40,993 bases of DNA from Branchiostoma floridae. Its lineage: Eukaryota; Chordata; Leptocardii; Amphioxiformes; Branchiostomatidae. The stretch lies in NCBI RefSeq assembly GCF_000003815.2, contig NC_049996.1:8535656-8576648 (forward strand), written 5' to 3'. Below, one piece after another: positions 21,601 through 30,045 of this stretch. The position numbers were made by a program, and so were the translations under genes. Under the pieces are notes generated by a model that saw only the letters and a list, made by a program, of their open reading frames with translations, was not told the origin of the DNA and did no database searches. The first letter of the stretch is position 1, and the number at the start of each line of letters is the position of its first letter.

Positions 21601-24600
21601 CGACTTATAGTTATAAGTCACCGTGTAATTTTTTTTCGCTGCGATGACTTAGACTAAAAGTCGAATTTGCAACACCATCTGAATCTTACGCAACGAAGGA
21701 CAAGTGTTGTTGCAAACAAAGATAAACCTAAATCCTATTCATTCGTAATGATGATAAGAATATCTAATATATAGTAAACGTTAAAGCTGCTTTTCCCCTT
21801 TAAAAGCGTCAAGCTGATTTTTCCTTTTCATAAATTCTGGGCCATTTTACAATCCAGGGCCGTGTTTTGTTCGCCAACTGCCCCTTTGTATTTACGGATG
21901 CAACAAACAAAACCTGTAAACATCAATAGTGTGTTTTCCAAAGTGAGACGTATTTATTTCTAAAAATCGTTGCGACTCAGAAGCTTGGCATCTGGGACGA
22001 CAATAGAACAGAGGCCACCGAGAGGGGCGACTCAGGGGCCTCCAGGTATCCACTGGTCTCCGCGATTTGGTCAATGATTCATCTTACCAACGTCTACAAG
22101 CAGACGTCAGATGTTTGGGACAACCTCATTTGCACCTCTTTGATCCCTGTCAGAACTTAAAACGATAAAAAAAATGCCACGGAAATATAAAATGATATCT
22201 CCAGTACCAGACTGACTACGCTGGCTATTATAAAGGGGGAATGATTTGTCAGGGAGGTTTGCGACCAGAGGAGTTGGTCGACCTATACTCGTGGCACGCA
22301 TAGGCGTGGACTGACTCTCCTGGGCTCTGGCCAATTTCCCGATTTTTTTGCCGGATTCTACGATCACCGTACCCCCGTAGGAAGACCTGGTGGAGGCTAG
22401 AAATCAGCTTGTTGGTTCAGGTGTTCGGTTTCAGCATCACAAAGTTGCTGACCTAGATCAGTCAACAAAAATAGGCCCAACTATTTATGACATGACCTCA
22501 CCAACTCGATTCCACACTAAATATAGGTCAACGAATTCTCCCCGGACGATGCTTTTCATATTGTACGATTACTCTTTTCAACGTACACACCGGTAAAATA
22601 ACCGTACCTGGCGTAAAATCAAGACAGTTTGGTCGGAAAGATAGACACAAACGACATATCAGAGCAGTAGCACTGTTTGCAGTCCCAGTGCCCCGGGGTG
22701 AATTGTTGTTGTTGGGCGGAGCATGTGACATGATGGTAAACAAAAACGCCCCCAACCCACCAGCAAAGAAAGAAAAGAAAAATGCTGTTCTAAATTTGAT
22801 ATGCACGAAATTGAATCGAAATTGAGGGTATTGATACAAAATTGACCATCCCTTGATTAAAAAAAAGTACACAGTCGCTGCTTCTGCTTGCTGGCACGCG
22901 CGGACAAGAAGGTGAAAGTGTGTGACGTGCATAAATGCCATATATGGCATTGCATGCCATATATGGTGCGGTGGGCGTGGTTACCCTTCTCAGGGACACT
23001 ACATCACCATACTGTATGTTACGAAAGGTATTATACAAGGCGGTGTGGGTTATTCATTGAGCAACGTGTGGTTGGGACGTACGGAGACACAGCAGGCGGA
23101 TTCATACTAAAACTCACCTTTATACCAACATGGACGGGCTATTGTACGGAGACAGAGGTTAGCAAGAGTTCAACTATCGTTGTGTCGCTCCCTTTTTTTA
23201 CACCCCCCAAAAAATGAGAGAACAAGCAAAAGTGGAACTTGGTGCGACTGGTCCGGCGTGTGCTTTGGTGGGGCTAGAGGGTCGAGGCCGTCAGCTGCTC
23301 GCTTATGGTTCTGGCTAGCTATGTTGTGCGGAGTTGTACCACAAATAGTAGCGTTTCCTCGATCCATCGACCCAACAGTGTCGGGACGCAAGAATAACCA
23401 CTCAAAATTCTTTTCTTCTTTTATCTACAGAGATCAACGGGATGATGATTCTGTGCAAGGTTTGCGGCGACAAGGCGTCAGGGTTCCACTATGGAGTACA
23501 CGCCTGCGAAGGTTGCAAGGTAAGAACAACCCTTCCTAACGTTTTCTTTGCACTGATTATTATCGTTTCGACTGGACAAGGAGTAACAGTAAAGAGGCGA
23601 TCTTTTTTTGTCGATGGATACCTCAGACCGAGAAATAGAAGAACAGGTTATTTGCGTCACAGCATTTTCCCTGGAGTATTTTCGGACATCTGTTACATGA
23701 TTGATCACGAATGGTCTGCATAAAACGTGGTGACCCACTTACCTTGTTGCCTGACCTGTAGCTGTAACTCTAAAAAAAACGTAACAAACGTGCCAACAAA
23801 ACAGACAATAACATGCTGTGTAGAGTAGGGTAGAGAAGAGTAAATGTCTTCGTCCAGTAGCAAATTCTAGTTTGCAGTCTTGCCGCTCTTCAATTTACTG
23901 GGATTTCTGGTTTGTGTCATGTGTGGTTTGTCCACAGAGCTTTATTTACAATGTACAGCCCGAAAACGTAGCGAAAATATTCACAACGTACAACGCATTG
24001 TGCATTTGAAACTTAGAATGTTTACATCTTCTGTTTTCAGGGCTTTTTCCGGAGGAGTATTCAACAGAAGATCCAATACAAACAGTGCACCAAGAACGAG
24101 AAGTGCTCCATCATGAGAGTGAACCGGAACCGATGTCAACACTGCCGGCTGAAGAAATGCCTGGCTGTGGGGATGTCCCGCGACGGTAAGAAAGCTCAAT
24201 CTACTCTGATATTTATAAAACACTAAAAAAATAAGGCACTAGTGACGAAGGGTTCTCTTTGCAAACGGGTCACATTTGTGGGGGTAGTTTTTTTTCCTTC
24301 CTGTGAATGTGATGAGCGTGTCCGAAAACTAGGACAAGCAAAAGGTCACCAAGGCCGAGTCATGTGATAGCCACTATCTTCTAGTGGTTCTACACACAGA
24401 GTGTGAATAATTGTTTTGCAGTATCAAATATCTACTACAATGTAAACTGTATTAACTTGTAACGACTGTTTTGTACGTCACGTTTTGGTTTGTGTCGTGT
24501 GTGTTTGGATCATATACCATCCTTGGATATACTAAGTATTTACTTTAAGAAGTATTCCATTCTTTGGCATGACAAACAAAGATGGGCAGTTCCTTTGTTA

Positions 24601-27600
24601 ATAGTAGTCCAGAATTAAAATCGAAGGACACTTATTTTGGAGTGGATCAAAGTCCATCTCTACTCAACCTATTTCGCTATCTGATTACCAGGAATTGTTT
24701 GCTCGGTGGGAGTCAACACCCAATTGACCTAGAAAGGGAGGTTGTAACCTTTTACCCACTCGCCCCACAAAACAAGTAGGGGCAGGGGGATATGTCGCCT
24801 GGCAACCAGGGAATCAGTTACCGAGCAACCAACAGATAACCTAGTTTAGCACCTGGTATGCCGGAGGGATTGGTTTTATATATAACTGGAGTGGATGAGT
24901 GAGTTGTCATAAAGTGTTAGCCTCCACCGGGCCTTCCTACGGGTCGGGGTGCAGTGATCGAAGAAGTCGGCACAAAAAAAAATCGGGAAATTGGCCAGGA
25001 GAGTTTCCCCTCCGTTCAACCAACTCCTTTGGTTGCAAAACTCCCCTGGCAAATAATTCTCCCTATAATGGCCGGCGCAGTCAGTCCGGTAGAGACCAAT
25101 AAAGTGAAATGAACTGATGTTTTGTGTTCCTCCTCTCGTTACAGCCGTGAGATTTGGGCGAGTGCCGAAGCGAGAGAAGGCGCGGCTCCTGGCCGAGCTC
25201 CAGAACCTGAAGAATCAGACGGAGAGCGAGCTGAAAGTGACATCATCAGAGGAGGCTGAGGTCGACGAGGTTGCCATGGTGATCGCCAAGGCCCACCATC
25301 AGACCTGTAGTTACACCAGGGAGAAGCTGGCGGCCATGAAGACCATCCAGCCAATCGTGGCTCAGAACCTTCCCAACCTGCACATGAGCATGGTAAGCAC
25401 CGACAATTCCTTATAAGGGTACACCAGTTATCAATAAGGACGGCCCAGTTGCCATCCCAGCAAAGCCCACTTCAACTAGTTGAAATTGATTGCATAGTTG
25501 ACAGGGGAAATGGTTACCATGTTGGTAATCTTCATTCAATGCTAAGAGTGAATTTTGTAATCACCAACCACGTGTGGCTACATGGAATACCTCTTTGCAA
25601 TGTTTTATGACTTAGTCTTTCAGATGGTGTTTTTTTTTCTGTAAGGGAAGACAAATGGTTAACAAAGGGAAAGCAAACTACTTACATTAAGTTGCAACAT
25701 TTACTTAAGTCATACAACTTAGATAGTAAGATACATTGTCCTGCCTTCAGTCATTTATGATATCTTGTTTTGTATTAAAAAAACTTATATCTTGATGTTT
25801 TTTACGCAGGTTTGTCCACTGAACCCGTTCCCGATCGGCGCTCTGGAGGGAGCAAACAAAATGTGGGAGGAGTTCTCCGAGAGGTTCACCCCTGCGATCA
25901 AGGAGGTGGTTGAGTTCGCCAAGCGTATTCCAGGATTCCAACAGCTCAACCAGACGGACCAAATCACCCTGTTGAAGGCTGGCTGCTTCGAGGTGGGTAA
26001 CCCTCGGTCTTTTTTATTCATTTATTAAGATTCTCCAACTACAGTGGAAGATATCGTGGAACAGGTGCTTCTTTGAAGGCGCCTTTTCAAGACAGTCATA
26101 CCGAAATCATTAAAAAATTATACATCAATACAATACACAAAAATACAATATAAGAACAAATACCGTAAAATATAAGTTTTAAGAACAAATAGCATAAAGG
26201 GGAGGGGTCCTCTCCTGTAGTCTTACTGGTTCCTTGTTTTGTTCCATCCAAGGATGAGGTCTTAAAGATGAAGTTATCAACTGAATTTGGTAGTTTGGTA
26301 CTTTCATTTGTGCAGGTTTGACTCTCAGCTTTCTTGAGAACAAAGATCAGGGCTATCACCAGCTTTAACTTTTTTTTCCGTTTTTTTTTAATGTTAAATC
26401 TGTCATTTCAAGCTTATGAAAACACACTTTCATCAATTTTATGTACTGAAGTTGAGGTTTTTGGGATGGATAGGGGGGAAATATTTGTCTGTCCCAATAA
26501 CTTATTGGGACAGACAAAAATTTATTGAATAAGCAAACGGACGGGTCCTGGAGACAGTCCTGACACAGGTATTGTTAGAACTCACAACCAGCATGTTCTT
26601 CACCCACTAATTGAACACTGGTCTGTTCCCCCACAGGTTTTGCTGGTGCGCCTGTGTCCGATGTTCGACTGTAAGAGCGACATGATGACGTTCGTGAACG
26701 GCGTGCGGATCCAGCGCAGTCAGCTCCTGCAGATGGGCTGTGGCGAGCTCATCAACTCCATGTTCGACTTCGCCGAGAAGCTGAACGTGCTCAACCTGAT
26801 GGAGTGTGAGATCGCGCTCTTCACAGCCGTGGTTCTGGTCGCTGCAGGTAAAGACTCATCACAACTATTAGCATTAGCGTGAAAGTCTATTCGCATTCAC
26901 AAACACATCCAGGACTTAATTCTTAAAAAATTATTAACTCTTATCATATAGGGAAAGATTTGTAGAGAAATAGTCCAAAATGAGGTCAAAAAGTGTTTTT
27001 TTTTTTTTGCCTGACCCTTACCGACATGTAACCTCAATGAAAATTGGCCTGCAGGCTGATTTGAACTTCTTATGAAGAAAGAAAAGTTCAAACGAACTAA
27101 CCTAAATGAACATTTAACCTGTAGGCCAATTCGAGCTTCTCGCGAATATAGAACTGTGCAGACAAACTAGCCTTAATGAAAAGTGGCGTGCAGGCTGATT
27201 TGAGCTTCTCATGAATAAAGTAGAGTTGAAACAAACTAACCTCAATGAAAAGTGGCCTGCAGGCTGATTTGAGCTTCTCATGAATAAAGTAGAGTTGAAA
27301 CAAACTACCGGTAATATCAATGAAAAGTGGGCTGCAAGCTGATTTGAGCTTCACATGAATGAAGAAAATTTGAAACAAACTAACCTCAATGAAAAGTGGC
27401 CTGTGGGTCAATTCAAGCTTCTCATGAATAAAGAAAAGTTGAAACAAACTAATCTCAATGAAAAGTGGCCTGCAGGCTGATTTAAGCTTCTCAAAAGAAA
27501 AGCTCAAACAAACCTGAAACCTCAGATACAGAAGTAAATCTCGTTAACACGTCACTGAACCTGTTCTCATGCTTGCATTCTGCTGTTCAATGAAAATTGG

Positions 27601-28497
27601 CCTTTGGGCTGATTTGAGCTACTCATGAAGAAAGAAAACTTCAAACAATCTTCCTAAAAGTAAAACCAAATCTCATGCTGGTGTTCTGCTGTTTCCCCAG
27701 ATCGGCAGGGTGTGAAGGACGTCGAAGCAGTGGAGAGACTCCAGGAGAGGCTCATCCGAGCGCTCCGCTCCATGGTCGCCAAAAATCACCCAGAGGAGCT
27801 CGCCCTCTTCGCAAAGCTGCTCATGAAGCTGCCCGACCTCCGCACCCTCAACACCCTCCACTCCGAGAAGCTCCTCGCCTTCAAGATGGACGCCCAGAAC
27901 GCTTCTGAGGGGAAGCAGACGTGTCCCATGAACCTCAGCAAGGCCGCCGCGGCCGCGCCCCTGCCACAGGTCCCGTCGCCGACGCACGCCGAGCTCACGC
28001 CGCTCCAGATCGCCCTCGGCCACCACCGCTGCCCGCAGAGGAAGTACGAGCGGGAGTACAGCGCGCCGCCGCACGCCACGGCGAAGGAAGCCCACCGCGA
28101 AGTCCGCGTCCCCATGGAAGTCGTCAACGGCCAGCTCACGGTGGGGAGAAGTTACGAGCAGGGTCAGGGGTACATCAACACCGCGGGGGGTCCCGTCCTC
28201 CTTCGAGGCGCCCCTCCCTGCACCCTCCCCACAGTCATCCCCGCCCACCTCAACCCCTTCGCAAGGTTCCACATGCCCGACAACGTCCTAGTAGGCAACA
28301 TGAGAAGCAATATCCCCCTGTACAGCTATCCTCCCAAACCCGACAGCCTTCCCTTGTCTCCCTCGTCCTCGCGGGGATCTTCCTCCCCCGATTCCCAAAC
28401 CTCCACCCCCCCTACCATGTACCACCTCCCCCCTGGGGTTCGCATTAAGCAGGAACGGATGGATTCCGAGTCAGACTCCTGCGAAGGGCAGAGATAG
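18466..28497 (+). CDS. NR1D: NR1D nuclear receptor (Rev-erb/E75 orthologue), 7 coding exons
   Basis: Joined exons are 18466-18691, 23431-23519, 24041-24185, 25145-25392, 25810-25992, 26637-26847 and 27701-28497. They total 1899 nt and give 632 residues, with GT-AG introns and matching phases throughout. Layout: A/B region 1-83, DNA-binding domain about 84-150, C-terminal extension to about 165, hinge to 236, ligand-binding domain about 237-429, and a proline/serine-rich tail 430-632. Zinc ligands are Cys84, 87, 101, 104 and Cys121, 127, 137, 140. Family knowledge: NR1D receptors are nuclear, bind heme, bind AGGTCA half-sites with an A/T-rich 5' flank as monomers, and repress transcription through NCoR; Rev-erb is part of the circadian clock and E75 of ecdysone responses. 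Both heme-ligand positions, Cys238 and His421, are present, and no AF-2 helix is seen after LLAFK. The hinge is far shorter than in vertebrate Rev-erbs, and the long tail resembles E75. Exons 2-7 are near certain; the first exon is less sure. Confidence 0.95.
19268..19278 (-). promoter_or_regulatory. RORE/RevRE in intron 1, TATGTAGGTCA
   Basis: The + strand reads TGACCTACATA; its complement matches WAWNTRGGTCA exactly. It is about 0.6 kb into intron 1. Confidence 0.4.
20888..20963 (+). CDS. NR1D: candidate alternative first exon of NR1D
   Basis: Two in-frame ATGs (20888, 20897), both in strong context (purine at -3, G at +4), follow an in-frame TGA at 20870-20872. The frame reads [20 protein letters not shown] and then KTKRY. 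It meets a donor ATG|GTATGT at 20964, one base into a codon, exactly the phase exon 2 needs (G plus AG gives Glu). The joined peptide would be about 25 residues before [14 protein letters not shown]. The preceding 200 bp are CpG-rich. Alternative first exons are known for E75; their use here is inference. Confidence 0.33.
21464..21474 (+). promoter_or_regulatory. RORE/RevRE in intron 1, TATGTAGGTCA
   Basis: Exact match to WAWNTRGGTCA, 0.5 kb downstream of the candidate alternative first exon at 20888. Confidence 0.4.
22199..22399 (-). mobile_element. TIR element family H, copy 1 (intron 1)
   Basis: In reverse complement it reads TAGCCTCCACCAGGTCTTCC, then AAAAATCGGGAAATTGGCC and CTTATAATAGCCAGC, in step with 24918-25097. 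Non-coding. Confidence 0.65.
22520..22530 (+). promoter_or_regulatory. RORE/RevRE in intron 1, AATATAGGTCA
   Basis: Exact WAWNTRGGTCA match, 0.4 kb upstream of the paired CArG box. A ten-of-eleven match lies 60 bp before it on the other strand (22449-22459). Confidence 0.4.
22921..23036 (+). promoter_or_regulatory. paired CArG box with GC box and TATA-like element (candidate internal promoter)
   Basis: CCATATATGG occurs twice (22938-22947 and 22957-22966), a perfect CC(A/T)6GG SRF site spaced 19 bp, about two helical turns. The two lie in a palindromic arrangement around ATTGCAT. A TGACGTG CRE half-site is just upstream (22922), GTGGGCGTGG (22971-22980, KLF/EGR type) just downstream, and TATTATAC follows at 23029. 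This is the layout of an immediate-early promoter, 0.45 kb before exon 2. Confidence 0.45.
23130..23157 (+). CDS. NR1D: candidate short alternative first exon of NR1D
   Basis: ATG at 23130 sits in an optimal context (ACCAACATGG) and is the first ATG downstream of a TATA-like TATTATAC (23029). Nine codons (MDGLLYGDR) plus one base reach AGAG|GTTAGC at 23158. That phase again joins exon 2 through Glu. Without splicing the frame stops at 23160. The donor is not a canonical GTAAG, so this stays tentative; the intron would be 273 bp. Confidence 0.28.
23431..23519 (+). CDS. NR1D: NR1D exon 2 (first zinc finger, P-box)
   Basis: The exon follows a clean polypyrimidine tract and TATCTACAG. It encodes residues 76-105, including [20 protein letters not shown] and then GCK. 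This is the first C4 zinc finger, with Cys84, 87, 101 and 104. The P-box CEGCKG is completed by the first codon of exon 3. The residues before the finger ([13 protein letters not shown]) match the LNGMVLLCKVCGD of vertebrate Rev-erbs. Donor AAG|GTAAGA at 23520, phase 0. Confidence 0.97.
23731..23741 (-). promoter_or_regulatory. RORE/RevRE in intron 2, TAAGTGGGTCA
   Basis: The + strand TGACCCACTTA is an exact reverse match to WAWNTRGGTCA, 0.2 kb downstream of exon 2. Confidence 0.4.
24041..24185 (+). CDS. NR1D: NR1D exon 3 (second zinc finger)
   Basis: Acceptor CTGTTTTCAG; residues 106-153. [16 protein letters not shown] is followed by the D-box loop between Cys121 and Cys127, then [20 protein letters not shown]. 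Zinc ligands are Cys121, 127, 137 and 140. [15 protein letters not shown] is diagnostic of Rev-erb/E75 within the receptor superfamily. The exon ends in phase 1 after MSRD at donor G|GTAAGA, so that Ala154 is split, directly before the C-terminal extension. Confidence 0.97.
24918..25097 (+). mobile_element. TIR element family H, copy 2 (intron 3)
   Basis: TAGCCTCCACCGGGCCTTCC to GTCAGTCCGGTAGAGACCA; the same repeat as 22199-22399 in the opposite orientation. It ends about 50 bp before the exon 4 acceptor. Confidence 0.65.
25145..25392 (+). CDS. NR1D: NR1D exon 4 (C-terminal extension and hinge)
   Basis: Residues 154-236. It starts with [16 protein letters not shown], the extension (GRIP/T-A box) that contacts the A/T-rich bases 5' of the AGGTCA half-site. 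A short acidic hinge and [20 protein letters not shown] follow; this segment aligns with the RAH-T-Y-E block in Rev-erbs and E75. The whole hinge is about 70 residues, far below the length in vertebrate Rev-erb beta. Donor ATG|GTAAGC, phase 0. Confidence 0.96.
25810..25992 (+). CDS. NR1D: NR1D exon 5 (start of ligand-binding domain, heme Cys)
   Basis: Residues 237-297. It begins [13 protein letters not shown]; Cys238 (TGT at 25813-25815) occupies the place of the axial heme cysteine of Rev-erb and E75 (the CPM/CPLN motif). [20 protein letters not shown] and [20 protein letters not shown] form helix 3 and the nuclear-receptor signature. Donor GAG|GTGGGT; a second GT four bases downstream would shift the frame and is not used in this model. 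Confidence 0.97.
26479..26523. repeat. near-perfect palindrome in intron 5
   Basis: TTTGTCTGTCCCAATAA (26484-26500), one C, then its exact complement (26502-26518); the arms extend a few bases further with one mismatch. A 17-bp stem with a one-base centre. Confidence 0.9.
26637..26847 (+). CDS. NR1D: NR1D exon 6 (middle of ligand-binding domain)
   Basis: Residues 298-367. Acceptor [28 protein letters not shown] continues to [20 protein letters not shown] and ends [11 protein letters not shown]. The [11 protein letters not shown] segment matches Rev-erb NSMFEFSEKLN closely. The codons are strongly GC-ending, unlike the AT-rich flanking introns. The exon ends in phase 1 at donor G|GTAAAG; Asp368 is split. 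Confidence 0.97.
27031..27520. repeat. 69-bp minisatellite in intron 6
   Basis: Seven copies with AATGAAAAGTGGCC at about 27036, 27105, 27175, 27244, 27319, 27389 and 27458 (periods 69-75 bp), plus a detached copy at 27589-27650. The last copy ends 50 bp before the exon 7 acceptor. A unit of 69 bp keeps a minus-strand frame open; it is not a gene. Confidence 0.85.
27701..28497 (+). CDS. NR1D: NR1D exon 7 (end of LBD, heme His, long F region)
   Basis: Acceptor GTTTCCCCAG; residues 368-632 and TAG stop at 28495-28497. [20 protein letters not shown] and [19 protein letters not shown] close the ligand-binding domain. His421 (CAC, 27859-27861) matches the axial heme histidine. No helix 12 motif follows. 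Residues 430-632 form a Pro/Ser/Ala-rich F region with PMNLSK (443-448), a [13 protein letters not shown] serine cluster and a final IKQE (616-619). Vertebrate Rev-erbs end soon after the LAFK segment, whereas E75 carries a long tail. The coding GC content is very high, which leaves a long chance open frame on the opposite strand. Confidence 0.96.
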
Positions 28498-29089
28498 GCA
28501 GAACACACCCCGGGAAATATTTTTCATATATATCTATGATTAAGAAAGTGCTAATTTATATTATCTTGTGAATAGCTTCTTGTAATTAATGTCGATTGCT
28601 ATTTGTCTGTAAGATGGGATGATGATGATGTTGATAATGGAAACATTTGGTGTACAAGTATGACCCCAAGCTTGGGAAAGCTGTCACTGACACAGGGTAA
28701 AAAATAGCCTCACATGGAAGAAAATTGAAACATGTTGAATTCTATTATAAGGACTCAAGTGAACATATGACTACCAGTCATCACCTTTGCTGGCAGGGGT
28801 GGCAATATGCATAGCATTCTTCCTTCAAATTGATTTCTCACAAGAACGTCTTGTTCGAACGAACATTCACCAGAACATACCTCAAGATTTGTTATATTTA
28901 ACTCAATGCAACTGCAGGGAAGATTTACTCTAATACGTTCTCACCAAGGTTAGGAATATGTTTCCAAATTTGTAGTCTTGATTTTTGAAAATTTGTATCA
29001 CACAAATGTGTAGCTTCTCTAGGAAGATGCTGGCTGTTGCCATGGACTGGAGTCACACAATTATTTTAGGCCACATGAATTTTACTCTG

Positions 29090-29215
29090 TGGATGACATC
29101 CTCAAGTTTGATGCAGAAGTCTAGATCTTGCAAAAAACACCGAAATAGCTGGATTTAGAAATGAAAATATCCTAAATGTTGCAAGAAGAATTATTATTCT
29201 GGAAGGTGTCATCCA
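29090..29215 (+). repeat. nested inverted repeat in the 3' UTR
   Basis: TGGATGACA (29090) pairs with TGTCATCCA (29207), TCTTGCAA (29126) with TTGCAAGA (29179), and ATTTAG (29153) with CTAAAT (29172), all properly nested. The outer stem continues with partial pairing (CCTC with GGAAGG). Confidence 0.5.
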
Positions 29216-30019
29216 TAAAGTTATAAGTTCATGTAGCTTGGTTCAGTTCCTAAAGATCAGCAGGCCATACCTCATGTTAACCATACCTCAGAGAGGGGCT
29301 CTGCCTCTCATAGAACACACTCATGTAGCTATCTGCTACACAAGGAAAAACAGTAGCTAACCTCGAGCCAGTATACCATACCTCATTTTTACACGTGGAA
29401 AATAGCCTCTCCCCACATGATGTGGTTTTTTCCAGCCATGTTTGTATCACTCCATTTGGTGAAGTTTTCCATGGGAGCCAACGGAAAGATGTACATAGTA
29501 CTTGTTATTGTTCTAAAGGTGTTTAATATGAAAACCACTCGCAATGTCTGTACAGACTAGTTTGTATCGTTCTGTGATAATGGTATCTAGTTTTGACAGT
29601 TTTGTACAAGTTTTCTTTGTCTCGAGATTGGGGTATATCAATGAAAATTCCTCAAGTGCAAGTTCTTGTAAAAAGACTTCACTTATTAATAATATTATAT
29701 TTAGTTTCAAATGATGATTTACTGAAATCAAACTATAGAAAAATGTTGCTATTAATTTATGTTTGTTGGATATTTTAAGCCTGTACTCAGCAGAATATTA
29801 TCATAAAGTTTTTGTTGTTGTTGTTGGTCTAAAGAAGTTGTGAAGAATCTTTCTAGACTCGATGAGTGAGAAGTTTTTGATAAGTGTGTAGCCTAGCCAT
29901 TGACTGTACACATGAATACCTCATCCGAGTTTTGTCACTATGTATGTATGTGTATATAGAAGTATCTACAGTTGGCTAAATTATTTACTTTTCTTTCTGT
30001 GTAAACAAACAAAACAAAC

Positions 30020-30025
30020 AATAAA
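30020..30025 (+). terminator. poly(A) signal AATAAA
   Basis: Canonical hexamer about 1.5 kb after the stop codon, followed about 25-40 nt later by T/GT-rich sequence (ATTATGTCTCTGTATCTTC) suitable as the downstream element. Confidence 0.7.
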
Positions 30026-30045
30026 TGAGAGTGCCAACTAATGAA

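Larger units (their letters stand above)
18692..23430 (+). other. NR1D: intron 1 of NR1D (4.7 kb)
   Basis: GTAAGT donor, TATCTACAG acceptor, phase 1. It holds exact receptor-type sites at 19268, 21464 and 22520, two candidate alternative first exons (20888-20963, 23130-23157), a paired CArG box (22938-22966) and a repeat element (22199-22399). I see no other supported coding exon in it. Confidence 0.8.
28498..30045 (+). other. NR1D: 3' UTR of the NR1D gene
   Basis: AT-rich non-coding sequence runs from the stop to just past the first convincing poly(A) signal. It contains two exact UGUANAUA Pumilio-type sites (29490-29497 and 29951-29958) and a nested inverted repeat (29090-29215) that could form a long hairpin in the mRNA. 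The cleavage position near 30045 is inferred. Confidence 0.6.

Noticed and set aside
23180-23539. 119-residue frame overlapping exon 2
   Set aside because: It reads exon 2 in a different frame from the zinc finger and runs through the splice acceptor.
27097-27507. 136-residue open frame on the - strand
   Set aside because: It comes from the 69-bp tandem repeat in intron 6.
27673-28272. 199-residue open frame on the - strand
   Set aside because: It lies wholly opposite exon 7, whose GC-ending codons suppress stops on the other strand. The + strand protein is clearly the real one.
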